Below are positions 14,567 through 23,407 of a DNA stretch of 64,000 bases, piece by piece. The DNA comes from Paenibacillus massiliensis subsp. panacisoli DSM 21345 (GTDB lineage Bacteria > Bacillota > Bacilli > Paenibacillales > Paenibacillaceae). The notes beneath the pieces are model-generated. The model was given only the letters and a program-made list of their open reading frames with translations. It had not been told where the DNA came from and did no database searches. Position numbers and translations under genes: made by a program. Position 1 is the stretch's first letter. Every line of letters begins with the position of its first letter. The stretch lies in NCBI RefSeq assembly GCF_000426545.1, contig NZ_AUFO01000009.1, positions 186,001 through 250,000 of the forward strand. Reading direction: 5' to 3'.

Positions 14567-14768
14567 AACCCCAGGACACCTCGATCCCATTTGGACTTAC
14601 CGAATTAATATATTGTACGTGAACCACCAGGGAACTTCAAGGAACTACACATTTCGCATCATTTCATGTAAACGTTATCAACTATTTCATCATATCGAAC
14701 CTCAAAAAATATCTCAAGCTTCTCTTCCCCGTACACTGTGGGCTTTCCGGCATTGGGCACCTACTTGG

Positions 14769-14784
14769 TGTGATCAATGTCACA
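14769..14784. promoter_or_regulatory. Crp/Fnr- or Rex-type palindrome before nrdD
   Basis: TGTGA-TCAATG-TCACA, a perfect 5-bp dyad with 6-base spacing, 78 bases before the nrdD start. It fits the Fnr/Crp consensus TGTGA-N6-TCACA. The flanks (GG...TT) lack the extra T and A of the Rex box (TTGTGA...TCACAA), so an Fnr-type protein is the better guess. Confidence 0.6.
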
Positions 14785-14792
14785 TTCAAAAA

Positions 14793-14840
14793 ACACCATA
14801 TGTAGATACAATGGGACAATCATATAACAATATATTGTGA
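14793..14840. promoter_or_regulatory. Candidate pair of NrdR boxes
   Basis: ACACCATATGTAGATA (14793-14808) and TAACAATATATTGTGA (14825-14840) both resemble the NrdR box aCaCwAtATaTwGtgt. Their starts are 32 bases apart, about three helical turns, the spacing usual for NrdR box pairs. They lie just before the nrdD ribosome-binding site. Confidence 0.55.
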
Positions 14841-14861
14841 ATTGACGGAGGGTAACCCACT

Positions 14862-16805
14862 ATGAAGACAACCTCAGGAACATCTGTTCATACTATAGGC
14901 GAACGTGTCATTGGAGCTCAAGATCTTGAAATGCTGCGGGAAAACGCGAATCTGAACGGAGACTCCTTCAGCGGTAAGATGAGTAAATTGGGCTCGGAAT
15001 ATGCAAAATGGTACACAAGAGAGCAGGTGCTGCCCCCAGCATTGCTGAAGGCTATTGATGATGGCTATGTGTATGTGCATGATATGGATCAATATGCGCT
15101 CGGTACGACGAACTGCATCTTTATTCCTTTCGATCGATTGCTGGAATCCGGCTTCAATACAGGCAACGGCTCCGTCCGTACGCCGCAGACGATCATGTCT
15201 GCTATGGCGCTGGTCGCCATCATCTTCCAGGCGCAGCAGAACAGCCAATTCGGCGGGGTATCCGCGAACAAGATTGACTGGGATCTGGCTCCTTACGTAG
15301 CCCGCTCCTTCCGTAAACATTTCCAGAAAGGAATGCGCTTGTTCGGCGAGTCTACGACAATGGAAGAACAGCTAATTACGATGAGCAGCGAAGAGGTACA
15401 AGCTGAGTGCCCACGCTCATGGGCATTCGCTCATGAAGAGACCGTTAGTGAGACAAGACAAGCTGCCGAGTCCCTGATCCACAACCTCAATACGATGAGC
15501 AGCCGGGCGGGTGGACAGATTCCTTTTACATCGCTGAACTATGGAATGTGTACCTCAATGGAAGGAAGACTGGTCGCTCAGAGCCTGCTCGAATCCACGA
15601 TTCGTGGACTAGGTAGCGGAGAGACACCGGTATTTCCACAGCATATTTTCCAATGTAAGCAAGGAGTAAATCAGGCTCCTGAAGATCCGAACTATGATCT
15701 ATTCCAGCTCGCCGTTGAATGCTCCAGCAAGCGGATGTATCCGAACTTCGTGAATGTGGATGCGAGCTTCAACCTGCCATACTACCGTGAAAATGAACCT
15801 GATACCATCATTGCTACCATGGGCTGCAGAACCCGTACAATCGGCGACCGCTTCGGACGCAATCGGCAGAGCGGCAAGGGCAACCTGTCCTTCAACACCA
15901 TCAACCTCCCACGTCTGGGCATCGAATTCGGAACCTGCCAAGGACAACGTACCGTGCCTGATATTAAAGGCTTCTATGACAAGCTCAAAGAGATGATGGA
16001 GATCGCTGTCGAGGGTCTGATCCATCGTTATCGTATTCAAGCGAATCAGCCTGCGAAGGCTTCAGACTTCATGATGAGAGAAGGAGTCTGGGAGGGTGGC
16101 GAGCAGCTATCTCCTGAGGATAAGGTCGGCGATCTGCTGAAGCACGGGACCCTTGCTCTCGGATTCATCGGCGTGGCTGAATGCATGAAGGCGATGTACG
16201 GTCAGCATCACGGAGAGAATGATACAGTCTATCGTGAAGCTCAACGCGTCATCACAGCCATGCGGAGCTTCTGCGATCGGATGAGTGAGCAGCATGAATT
16301 GAATATTACGCTATTCGCAACACCTGCCGAAGGACTGTCAGGCAAATTCACACAACTGGATGCGCGTGAGTTCGGCGTTATTGAAGGAGTTACGGATCGT
16401 GAATACTACACGAACTCCTTCCATATTCCGGTATACTATCCGCTACCAGCTGCACGGAAGATCGAACTGGAGGCTCCTTTCCACCTCTGGTGCAATGCGG
16501 GCGCTATCTCTTATATTGAGCTGGATGGTAATGTGCGTAGTAATCCTGTTGCTTTCCGTTCGATTGTGCAATACGCGCTGTCACAAAATGTAGGCTACTT
16601 CTCGATCAATCATCCGATCGACCGTTGCCCATGCTGCGGTTATGAAGGGATTATTGGCTCGGAATGCCCGAAATGTGAAGCCGAAGAGAGCACGACCCAC
16701 TTCCAGCGTCTGCGCCGCGTGACCGGCTACCTTACTGGGGACTACACTGTACGCTTCAATGGAGCCAAGCAGGCGGAAGTTCGTGATCGGGTGAAGCACC
16801 AGTGA
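14862..16805 (+). CDS. nrdD: Anaerobic (class III) ribonucleoside-triphosphate reductase
   Basis: 647 residues; ATG 14862 with GGAGGG upstream. It makes deoxynucleotides without oxygen using a glycyl radical and formate as reductant. The C-terminus holds a zinc site (CPCCGY...CPKC, about residues 589-605) and the glycyl-radical segment RRVTGYLTGDYTVRFNGAK, with the radical glycine near 622. Active-site features include IPFTSLNYGMCTS (finger-loop and cysteine) and YPNFVNVDASFNLPYY. There is no separate N-terminal ATP-cone of the usual length, as in shorter class III enzymes. The stop overlaps the nrdG start by four bases (GTGA). NrdR-like boxes and a TGTGA palindrome upstream suggest control by dNTP status and oxygen. 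Confidence 0.95.
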   Translation: MKTTSGTSVHTIGERVIGAQDLEMLRENANLNGDSFSGKMSKLGSEYAKWYTREQVLPPALLKAIDDGYVYVHDMDQYALGTTNCIFIPFDRLLESGFNTGNGSVRTPQTIMSAMALVAIIFQAQQNSQFGGVSANKIDWDLAPYVARSFRKHFQKGMRLFGESTTMEEQLITMSSEEVQAECPRSWAFAHEETVSETRQAAESLIHNLNTMSSRAGGQIPFTSLNYGMCTSMEGRLVAQSLLESTIRGLGSGETPVFPQHIFQCKQGVNQAPEDPNYDLFQLAVECSSKRMYPNFVNVDASFNLPYYRENEPDTIIATMGCRTRTIGDRFGRNRQSGKGNLSFNTINLPRLGIEFGTCQGQRTVPDIKGFYDKLKEMMEIAVEGLIHRYRIQANQPAKASDFMMREGVWEGGEQLSPEDKVGDLLKHGTLALGFIGVAECMKAMYGQHHGENDTVYREAQRVITAMRSFCDRMSEQHELNITLFATPAEGLSGKFTQLDAREFGVIEGVTDREYYTNSFHIPVYYPLPAARKIELEAPFHLWCNAGAISYIELDGNVRSNPVAFRSIVQYALSQNVGYFSINHPIDRCPCCGYEGIIGSECPKCEAEESTTHFQRLRRVTGYLTGDYTVRFNGAKQAEVRDRVKHQ

Positions 16806-17335
16806 ATCTGCTCGGATACATCCCTGAATCACTGAATGAAGGTATAGGCCTGCGAGCGGTAGTCTTCATCAGCGGTTGTCGGCATGCTTGTCCTGGCTGC
16901 TTTAACCCGGAATCATGGAGCTTCCGCAGCGGAGAACTGTTCACGGAAGTCCGCCAGCAGGAGATCATTCGAGAGATTGCGGGCAATCCGCTGTTGGACG
17001 GGCTGACCCTCTGCGGGGGAGATCCCTTCTTCTCCGCCGGAGAATGTGCTGAATTCGTACGCAAGTTCAGACAAAGCTGTCCGAGTCGGAGCGTCTGGGC
17101 TTATACCGGATTCGTGTATGAAGAGCTGCTGGAGGATGAGGAGCGGCGGACGCTGGCCGAGCTATGCGATGTGATCGTGGATGGACGCTTCGTTCAGGCC
17201 GAGAAGGATGTGTCTCTCCCCTTCCGGGGTAGCCGCAATCAGCGCCTTGTCGATGTGCCAGCCAGTATCCGGGCCGGGGCTTGCGTGCTCTGGTCTGATC
17301 AGGCGGTGGTCCCCTCAGGCTCTGCCCGCTGGTAG
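16802..17335 (+). CDS. nrdG: Anaerobic ribonucleotide reductase activating protein (radical SAM)
   Basis: A 177-residue radical SAM enzyme that uses a [4Fe-4S] cluster and S-adenosylmethionine to form the glycyl radical on NrdD. The cluster motif is C26-x3-C30-x2-C33 (SGCRHACPGCFNPE), with the GGDP motif in LTLCGGDPFFS and a VDGRFV segment typical of NrdG. GTG 16802 overlaps the nrdD stop codon. A strong terminator follows, so nrdDG is a two-gene operon. Confidence 0.95.
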   Translation: MNLLGYIPESLNEGIGLRAVVFISGCRHACPGCFNPESWSFRSGELFTEVRQQEIIREIAGNPLLDGLTLCGGDPFFSAGECAEFVRKFRQSCPSRSVWAYTGFVYEELLEDEERRTLAELCDVIVDGRFVQAEKDVSLPFRGSRNQRLVDVPASIRAGACVLWSDQAVVPSGSARW

Positions 17336-17390
17336 CTCTCAATAGAGCTCAGATGTCCAGTACAGGATTCCAGACTAATCTATCCCTAAC

Positions 17391-17445
17391 TAACCAGCAA
17401 TCTTCAACAGCTCCTTGGCTGTTCCGAAGAACGCTGGTTATTTTT
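17391..17445 (+). terminator. Terminator of nrdDG
   Basis: Outer stem TAACCAGC (17391-17398) with GCTGGTTA (17433-17440), an inner AACAGC/GCTGTT hairpin, then TTTTTC. Confidence 0.8.
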
Positions 17446-17622
17446 CATGACCAGTACCTTGCATTATTCAGTAGAGGGTGATAAGTTATATCCAGCTACT
17501 GTTCAATGCACAGTACTGAACGTTGCATAGCTCATGACGATTCATTGATCATGGATCATGTCTTCTGGATATGATTCGTTGTTGATTCACATTTTGATTA
17601 CGAACTTGGAGGGTTCCAGCCA
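17446..17622. other. Upstream region of the padR operon
   Basis: No gene. It contains several short ATGA/TCAT repeats (for example GATTCATTGATCATGGATCATG around 17540), which could be an operator of the PadR protein. Nothing else is recognised. Confidence 0.3.
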
Positions 17623-17958
17623 TTGAACGTGCATATTCAATTTAAAAAAGGCGTATTGGAACTGTGCGTTCTTGTATTAATAAGCCGCCAAGACCGTTAC
17701 GGCTACGAGTTGGTGCAGGCGGTGTCCAAGCATGTAGAGGTCGCGGAGGGGGCGCTGTATCCTCTGTTGCGTCGTCTAGTAACTGAGGGCTACTGCACAA
17801 CCTACTTGCAGGAATCGAGCGAAGGGCCGCCACGCAAATATTATCACCTCACCCCCACGGGCAGGGAGTATATGCAGGTCCTGCATATGGAATGGAATCA
17901 TTTTGTACACAATGTCACCAATCTCTTGGAGGAAGGACACGGGCATGAAGAAGCATGA
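17623..17958 (+). CDS. PadR family transcriptional regulator
   Basis: 111 residues; TTG 17623 with GGAGGG upstream. The winged-helix domain matches PadR: FKKGVLELCVLVLISRQDRYG, YELVQAVSKHVEVAEGALYP, LLRRLVTEGYCTTYLQ and GPPRKYYHLTPTG. The short length is that of the PadR-s2 subgroup, which is usually followed by a HAAS/DUF1700 membrane protein, as here. It overlaps the next gene by 14 bases, so padR, the HAAS gene and the DUF4097 gene form one coupled operon. PadR probably represses this operon in response to envelope stress or a small molecule. Confidence 0.92.
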   Translation: MNVHIQFKKGVLELCVLVLISRQDRYGYELVQAVSKHVEVAEGALYPLLRRLVTEGYCTTYLQESSEGPPRKYYHLTPTGREYMQVLHMEWNHFVHNVTNLLEEGHGHEEA

Positions 17959-18547
17959 GTTTATGAAAGAGTTAGAGACGCATCTTAGACCACTGCCACC
18001 GCACATTCGCAGGGATTTGCTGGAGGATATGGAGCAGCACTTCACATTCGGAATGGCCAGCGGGAAGAGCGAGGAGGATATCTCCAGGGAGTTGGGTCAT
18101 CCCGTTGATATTGCGATCGAAGCACTAGAGGAATTTCCGGCTGCACAGGTTGAGGGAATACAAGATGAGACCCTACAAGCTTCGACAATGCAAGATTGGA
18201 TATCTGCACCTGTAAAAAAGAGACACCCGGTAGCGACAGCCCTTATCATCATTGGACTTGTACTATTGAATCTGATGATCGGACTTCCCGTATTCTCCGT
18301 GATCTGGAGCCTCTGGCTCTCATTTGCTGCCATTGCTATATCCTGTCTGGTCGCACCGCTGGCTCTGATCGCAGAGTGGGTCATGAATCGCGAATTCCAC
18401 TTGTTCAAGTTGTTCTTATCCCTGTTCATGGCAGGAGCAGGCATACTGCTCTTCATGGCAGTTAGACGATGGATGCAGCGACTGGCTTACTTTACCGTGC
18501 AATATTGGCGCAAGAATCTGAATTATGTGGAGGGAAAATCATCATGA
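17945..18547 (+). CDS. HAAS (DUF1700)-domain membrane protein
   Basis: 200 residues from ATG 17945 (GGAGGA about 14 bases upstream). The N-terminal cytoplasmic HAAS domain (KKHEFMKELETHLRPLPPHI, RRDLLEDMEQHFTFGMASGK, REL-GHP) is followed by three or more membrane helices (about 95-115 ATALIIIGLVLLNLMIGLPV, 118-145 and 155-175). HAAS proteins act with the PadR regulator and a partner DUF4097 or sensor protein in cell-envelope responses, mostly of unknown mechanism. The start lies inside the padR gene and the stop overlaps the start of the next gene (ATGA). Confidence 0.85.
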   Translation: MKKHEFMKELETHLRPLPPHIRRDLLEDMEQHFTFGMASGKSEEDISRELGHPVDIAIEALEEFPAAQVEGIQDETLQASTMQDWISAPVKKRHPVATALIIIGLVLLNLMIGLPVFSVIWSLWLSFAAIAISCLVAPLALIAEWVMNREFHLFKLFLSLFMAGAGILLFMAVRRWMQRLAYFTVQYWRKNLNYVEGKSS

Positions 18548-19416
18548 AGCGCAAGTGGATAATGACGGCTATACTCTGCATGCTGGTCGGAATAGCCGGG
18601 ATGGCTGCACTCGGCTTTGATGCTAACCAAAGCATCTTAGGCTCGAACAATTCTGAGCGAATCGCTCATGAGCAGCAATGGAGCTTTGCCGCTGATGAGC
18701 TGCAGACCTTGAAAGTTGAACTGCTAAGCGATGATCTATATGTACAATTCGCGGACAGTCAGGATACACAAGGGACAATCACATTAGAAGGACACTTCGA
18801 CCAGAAGGTACTTGATCAGCTTGAGCAAGCTCACATTCAGAATGGACAGCTTGAGCTCATCATGAAGCCGGAGACAAGGATATCCTTCTTTAATTTCAGG
18901 AACCATGAATATAATAAAAGCACATTGACGATTCATATGCCACAAGGTGCAGTGCTGTCCAATCTGGATGTCCGCGGCACGTCAGGCAGCTATAATCTCC
19001 AGGATGTTCATGCAGATCAGACCTCCGTCCAGCTAACTTCTGGCGATTTGAATCTAAACAACCTGACCGCAGATCACTTCACAAGTAAAATGACATCAGG
19101 AGAACTCAGCATCCTCAATGCTACTGCGAACCTTGAGCTTCAGATGACCTCCGGTGATATTAAGGTTGACGGGCTAAGTGGTGAAGGGAAGGTTCAGGCG
19201 ACCTCTGGTGGTGTCGAGATCAGTCAACGAGAAGCTGGGGGATTGGATATATCCATGAAGTTGGGAGATGTCCGCATCGAGACTCCAGTTGGATCACAGG
19301 CCATCTATGATGTACGCACCACCTCCGGTGATATCGTGACTCCTCCTTCCAGCGCACAGGCAAAGCATATCATTAAGGTACGTGCAACTTCCGGCGATGT
19401 AGTCATCACTAACTAA
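18544..19416 (+). CDS. DUF4097 (LiaG-like) membrane-anchored beta-helix protein
   Basis: 290 residues from ATG 18544, coupled to the HAAS gene. One N-terminal signal or anchor helix (KWIMTAILCMLVGIAGMAAL) precedes an extracytoplasmic DUF4097 domain. This is made of repeated short strands each ending in a TSGD/TSGE/TSGG motif: VQLTSGDLNL, KMTSGELSI, QMTSGDIKV, QATSGGVEI, RTTSGDIV and RATSGDVVI. This right-handed beta-helix-like repeat is typical of LiaG/YvlB-like proteins in envelope-stress operons. Function is unresolved; it probably sits on the outer face of the membrane. Confidence 0.88.
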   Translation: MKRKWIMTAILCMLVGIAGMAALGFDANQSILGSNNSERIAHEQQWSFAADELQTLKVELLSDDLYVQFADSQDTQGTITLEGHFDQKVLDQLEQAHIQNGQLELIMKPETRISFFNFRNHEYNKSTLTIHMPQGAVLSNLDVRGTSGSYNLQDVHADQTSVQLTSGDLNLNNLTADHFTSKMTSGELSILNATANLELQMTSGDIKVDGLSGEGKVQATSGGVEISQREAGGLDISMKLGDVRIETPVGSQAIYDVRTTSGDIVTPPSSAQAKHIIKVRATSGDVVITN

Positions 19417-19494
19417 CACCTTGACCAGATCAAACAGAGTGTCAGATGTCCAACGAAACTGCAGGACTGGACTGAAAATTAAAGTATTAGATTG

Positions 19495-19535
19495 AAAAAA
19501 CCGCCAGGTGTGAAGTGACCCTGACGGTTTTTCTT
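19495..19535 (+). terminator. Terminator of the padR operon
   Basis: AAAAACCGCCAGG and CCTGACGGTTTTT form a 13-bp stem with one mismatch and end in a T run. The A tract on the other side would let it work on both strands. Confidence 0.8.
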
Positions 19536-19619
19536 GAAGGAATTGCTAGCGCCATTTATTAATAACCCGTGGACTGAGTGTGTAAGTATTTAGCTTGTGT
19601 AGGTGGATATATTCGCGTA

Positions 19620-19988
19620 TTAGGCTTTACTATGAAGGGTAACTAGGTAACCGTCTGGGTCGGCAAATGTAAAGGTTCGCCCGAATGGTCCATCTATTGG
19701 CGCAGATGTAATCTTTACTCCTGCTTGAACAAGCTTGTCGTGGATTTCCTGCGCATCAGGAGCATGAAGCCACAAGGCGACACCAAGTCCAGGCTGAGTA
19801 CCCGAGCCGAGCTCTACTCCAGGCATAAGGTCACGAAGAGCAAATGCAATAGGCTTTGTATCAAAGACCACAGCATGAGGTGGCCCCGCCGGTGAGCGGA
19901 CAAGCCCGAGATAGTTTTGATAGAATTCTGCAGAGCCTTCAAGATTAGTCACTTGAAGTGAAATGAAGTCGGGTCCAATTGCTGACAT
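19620..19988 (-). CDS. VOC (glyoxalase/dioxygenase fold) family protein
   Basis: 122 residues from ATG 19988, preceded by AAGGAGG. It shows the paired beta-alpha-beta units of the vicinal-oxygen-chelate fold: ISLQVTNLEGSAEFYQNYLG, then GLGVALWLHAPDAQEIHDKL, ending GRTFTFADPDGYLVTLHSK. The DPDGYxxxL motif near the end is characteristic. One metal-ligand position (the His of the first strand) appears replaced by Gln (LQV), so metal-dependent catalysis is uncertain. Members include lactoylglutathione lyases, fosfomycin or bleomycin resistance proteins and dioxygenases; the substrate cannot be told here. Confidence 0.82.
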   Translation of the reverse strand: MSAIGPDFISLQVTNLEGSAEFYQNYLGLVRSPAGPPHAVVFDTKPIAFALRDLMPGVELGSGTQPGLGVALWLHAPDAQEIHDKLVQAGVKITSAPIDGPFGRTFTFADPDGYLVTLHSKA

Positions 19989-20149
19989 ATTGAAATGTCC
20001 TCCTTTGTATTTCATTTTTAATATCTCGATTGTACATCCCCCCTCTTGCCAACAGTATGTCAGTAGCGTTTTACCACTTTCTCAATTTCTTCTAAGACCA
20101 TTTCATCTTTGTGGAGCAGACGTTTGCTCCTTATGGATCTTCCTTGTAT

Positions 20150-20208
20150 TTGGTGTTGCCTGCTTAATCCAAGTATAATAAAAGAGAGCCTGACCGCAGT
20201 GTCTGCGG
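20150..20208 (+). promoter_or_regulatory. Promoter and dyad before the monooxygenase-like gene
   Basis: TTGGTG (20150-20155), 18 bases, TATAAT (20174-20179). About 15 bases downstream is a perfect dyad CCGCAG-TGT-CTGCGG (20194-20208), which may be an operator or a hairpin in the leader. Confidence 0.45.
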
Positions 20209-20235
20209 ACCTTACTTTCTCAGGAGGAGATTACC

Positions 20236-20544
20236 ATGTTCGTAGTAACGAATACGATCAAAGTCAAGCAGGGAACCGGAGCGAAGCTGGCAGAACGATT
20301 CACTGAAGGCGAAGGTGTCTCGGAAATGCCCGGATTTGTACGTATGGAAGTATGGCATGGGGTAAACAAAGATCAGGAAGAGATCAAGGTGTCCACGCTG
20401 TGGGACAATGAAGAGGCTTTCCGTGGTTGGACCCAGAGCGAGAGCTTCCGCAAGGCCCATCAGGGACGGGGGAAGAACGAAGATATCCTGGGAGCTTCTC
20501 TCGATCAGTATGAGCTGCTGGCTCATATCTCTGCAGAGGATTAA
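20236..20544 (+). CDS. Antibiotic-biosynthesis-monooxygenase-fold protein, HmoA/IsdG-like
   Basis: 102 residues; ATG 20236 with AGGAGGAG upstream. It has the ABM ferredoxin-like fold: VVTNTIKVKQGTGAKLAERF, MPGFVRMEVWHG, IKVSTLWDNEEAFRGWTQSE and SFRKAHQGRG. The N (VVTN), W (FRGW) and H (KAH) positions match the Asn/Trp/His triad of heme-degrading monooxygenases of the IsdG/HmoA type. It could therefore cleave heme to release iron, but small ABM proteins also have other roles. It stands in front of a YoxD-like reductase gene on the same strand. Confidence 0.8.
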   Translation: MFVVTNTIKVKQGTGAKLAERFTEGEGVSEMPGFVRMEVWHGVNKDQEEIKVSTLWDNEEAFRGWTQSESFRKAHQGRGKNEDILGASLDQYELLAHISAED

Positions 20545-20671
20545 TCAGACTGATATTACTGCTTAATCGCAGCACACCTGATATCCATTCACGTACATAC
20601 AACATATCCATTCAGCTATAAGACTTGGCCAGAGCCAAGGAATGCACATGACAAAGGAGCGAACGAACAAA

Positions 20672-21391
20672 ATGGAACTTAAGAACATGACAGCTATCAT
20701 TACCGGGGCTGGTAAAGGAATCGGCAAAGCCACAGCTATCGCCTTGGCGAAGGAGGGCGTTAGTCTGGGACTGATTGCCCGTACCGTAGCCGATCTGGAG
20801 CAGCTTCAAGCGACATTGTCCTCCAAATACGGTGTAAAGGTCGTATGTGCCGTAGCGGATGTATCTGACCGCACACAGGCAGAAGCGGCAATCGCCTCTC
20901 TGGAGACAGAGCTCGGTGCTGTGGATATTCTGATTAATAATGCGGGAACGGCTTCCTTCGGCAAAGTCATAGACATGGACCCTGAAGAGTGGGAGCGCAT
21001 CGTACATGTGAATCTCATGGGAACCTACTACATTACCAGAGCAGCCCTGCCGAGCATGATCGCTCAAAACAGCGGTGCCATCATCAATGTAGCTTCTACT
21101 GCTGGGGAGCGCGGTTTTGCGACAGGCTCTGCCTATAATGCCTCCAAGTTCGCGGTTATGGGCTTCACCGAGGCATTAATGCAGGAAGTCCGTAAGTCCA
21201 ATATCCGCGTGACGGCTCTGACGCCGAGTACCGTAAATACGGAGCTTGCCGTAAATGCAGGACTTGGGATTGGCGATGAGGATCGCATGATGCAGCCAGA
21301 GGATGTCGCTGAACTGATCGTATCCGTACTTAAGCTACCTAAGCGTGTATTCATCAAGACTGCAGGCATCTGGACAACGAATCCGCAATAA
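20672..21391 (+). CDS. Short-chain dehydrogenase/3-oxoacyl-ACP reductase-like, YoxD type
   Basis: 239 residues. SDR landmarks are the TGxxxGIG cofactor motif (ITGAGKGIGKATAIALAKEG), NNAG (ILINNAGTASFG), the catalytic Ser (INVASTAGERG) and YxxxK (SAYNASKFAVMG). The C-terminus, KRVFIKTAGIWTTNPQ, closely resembles B. subtilis YoxD (PRIFIKTAGLWSTNP). Start at ATG 20672 with AAGGAG 12 bases upstream; an ATG at 20642 is possible but has no ribosome-binding site. SDRs of this group are often named FabG, but the true substrate is unknown; NADP(H) use is likely. Confidence 0.88.
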   Translation: MELKNMTAIITGAGKGIGKATAIALAKEGVSLGLIARTVADLEQLQATLSSKYGVKVVCAVADVSDRTQAEAAIASLETELGAVDILINNAGTASFGKVIDMDPEEWERIVHVNLMGTYYITRAALPSMIAQNSGAIINVASTAGERGFATGSAYNASKFAVMGFTEALMQEVRKSNIRVTALTPSTVNTELAVNAGLGIGDEDRMMQPEDVAELIVSVLKLPKRVFIKTAGIWTTNPQ

Positions 21392-21457
21392 GCCCTTGTA
21401 GCCTTGGCAGGCAGAATAGCACGAATGACTAACAGGATAAGTGTTATTGCTGTAGAC

Positions 21458-21493
21458 AAACAAGGCTGCTTCCCTTCAGGGAGCAGCCTTGTT
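21458..21493. terminator. Terminator between convergent yoxD-like and nos genes
   Basis: AACAAGGCTGCTTCCC-TTCA-GGGAGCAGCCTTGTT, a 15-bp stem with one mismatch, suited to both directions. Confidence 0.75.
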
Positions 21494-21650
21494 ACATTGT
21501 CATGAATCTCACCGTCAGATCCTATAAAGCGGTTATGAATTGATCCTAAAAGTTAGTAGCCATTATTCTTCGGTAATGTGTCTGAGTATCTTGGCGGGAT
21601 TCCCCCCAACTAACACCTAACCCTGTGCTTGAGCTCGTGGCCCGAGCCCA

Positions 21651-22871
21651 TCAATGGAAGGGACAGCCACCGCTAACTGTACTCTTACTCTGCGGCTGAC
21701 GCACCACATCAGAGACCTCCCCTTTCAGTCCCCCTTCAGCTTGATCCGAATCAGAAGCCTGATCCCCATCACCAGTTGGATAGAGCTTGTCCTGTGCGAA
21801 GAAATTCGGGCGTACCAGCTTGTTATCATATGAGGAATGGAAGATGTGTGTCGCTGCCGGAGACATTGGCGGTATCAGCCAGGTCCAGTTCCCTGTCAGC
21901 TCTCTTCCGGCTCTCTGCTCACGCTCCTCAAACAGCTTGAATTGAGCTGCTGCTGTATGGTGATCTACGATGCTTACCCCATCTCGCTTGTACGAATAGA
22001 GTACCGCTGCATTCAGCTCCACCAATGCACGGTCCTTCCAGAGCGTCGTATCACTTCCCGTATCCAGCCCCATAGCATGGGCCACTGCAGGTAGCTTGTC
22101 ATAACGAAATGTGTCTGCGAAGTTGCGAGCACCAATCTCCGTGCCCATGTACCAACCATTAAAGGGAGCCGCGGTGTATTCAATCCCCCCGATCTCCAGC
22201 TTCATATCAGCGATAATCGGCACGGCATACCAACGAAGCCTCAGCTCGTTAATGGCTGTAATATCGGGATGCTCAATAGCTACCTCCTGCACTAGTCCAT
22301 CCGGGATTGGATGAAGCGTAGGCTCCTGATCGCCTATCTGTACTACGAGCGGTAGGATATCATAGTCGGTCTTCTTCCCTTGCCAGCCTTGCTGCTGGCA
22401 CCAGGCCGTTAGCTCCAGAGAGAGCGGATCGCCGATAATCCCGTGCTCCGTATGGTACCCGGCATACCGGATCAACTGGTGATTCCAGATGCGGATCGTC
22501 GGCAGAGCAGGCTGTGCGCTGCGAAATACGGTCAAGGTCGGAATGATCCGGCCTCCATTCGTAGCAAGCTCAATATGCTCCAGCAGGGACCCTGCAATGG
22601 CGTTGCTATCAGTCAAATGGCGCTCATCACGCACACGGAGCTTGTCCCAGAACAAGCGTCCAATGCAACGGTTGCTATTGCGCCAAGCCATACGAGCACC
22701 ATGCTCCAACTCCTCATAGCTATGCTCGTAGGTGCCGCGGTCATGAATATTCTGCCGAATCACCTGTAGACGTTGCTCAGCCTCCTCCGGGCTACGCCCC
22801 AGTTCCTGATAAGCCGTATGTATGAATTGCTCTGCTTCTTGTATAAGCTCGGAATGCTCTATCTGCGACAT
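21651..22871 (-). CDS. nos: Bacterial nitric oxide synthase, oxygenase domain
   Basis: 406 residues from ATG 22871 (GGATGGAGGAG upstream). Bacterial NOS makes NO from arginine and needs a separate flavodoxin-type reductase. The heme-thiolate Cys69 lies in [15 protein letters not shown]. The substrate-binding Trp-Glu region is [15 protein letters not shown], and pterin/dimer residues are in [18 protein letters not shown], the usual NOS end. About 40 residues follow that most bacterial NOSs lack: a Ser/Asp/Gln-rich tail ending [10 protein letters not shown]. The tail's Cys-Pro-Phe-His could be a metal or heme contact, but no function is known to me. NO is linked to protection from oxidative stress and antibiotics in Bacillus. 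Confidence 0.95.
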   Translation of the reverse strand: MSQIEHSELIQEAEQFIHTAYQELGRSPEEAEQRLQVIRQNIHDRGTYEHSYEELEHGARMAWRNSNRCIGRLFWDKLRVRDERHLTDSNAIAGSLLEHIELATNGGRIIPTLTVFRSAQPALPTIRIWNHQLIRYAGYHTEHGIIGDPLSLELTAWCQQQGWQGKKTDYDILPLVVQIGDQEPTLHPIPDGLVQEVAIEHPDITAINELRLRWYAVPIIADMKLEIGGIEYTAAPFNGWYMGTEIGARNFADTFRYDKLPAVAHAMGLDTGSDTTLWKDRALVELNAAVLYSYKRDGVSIVDHHTAAAQFKLFEEREQRAGRELTGNWTWLIPPMSPAATHIFHSSYDNKLVRPNFFAQDKLYPTGDGDQASDSDQAEGGLKGEVSDVVRQPQSKSTVSGGCPFH

Positions 22872-23407
22872 CCTGCTCCTCCATCCTGCGGTATAACCGC
22901 ACCGTTCATGTACTTGTCTCCCATACTTCACGCTATACTATGACTACTTGCTACCTTCTGTACGGCATGACGCTACTGTACGGCATTTTTGAGTAGATTC
23001 CAGAATATTGAATGTGCTTGTGTTCATATTATACGCTCTTATACAACAACCCATCAGGGCATTGCCTATTTGTTCACTGCATCTCCACACCTTTTCCAAC
23101 AACAAGCAATCTGACGATCCGTTCCATTTTATCTAGTCATTCAATTGGATCTATTCCATCTTCCGCGCTCTGTTCATTCCAAGCCATTCCATGCACCATC
23201 CATTCGATGCACCTTCCATCACATCCTCTACTCATTCCGCGCTCTATTCAGTCCGTACTCCATGGATTCTATACACTTAGTGTCCCATGCTCTACTCCTA
23301 CACTGCATTCCGGGCGAACCTGTGGTAAGGTGTAGAGTAAGCGCTGACAAATTTTCTCATTACTCCATTCCGTGCAAGCACATTTCCAATGAAATGAGGG
23401 ATAACGT
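22872..23407. other. 536-base intergenic region, pyrimidine-rich with short repeats
   Basis: No credible gene. From about 23040 to 23320 the plus strand is strongly C/T-rich with many CCATTC/TCCATC-like words. One 20-base unit appears twice with two differences, TTCCGCGCTCTGTTCATTCC (about 23160) and TTCCGCGCTCTATTCAGTCC (about 23238), 78 bases apart. The GH94 promoter must lie in the right part of this region; I could not assign it with confidence. Confidence 0.5.
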
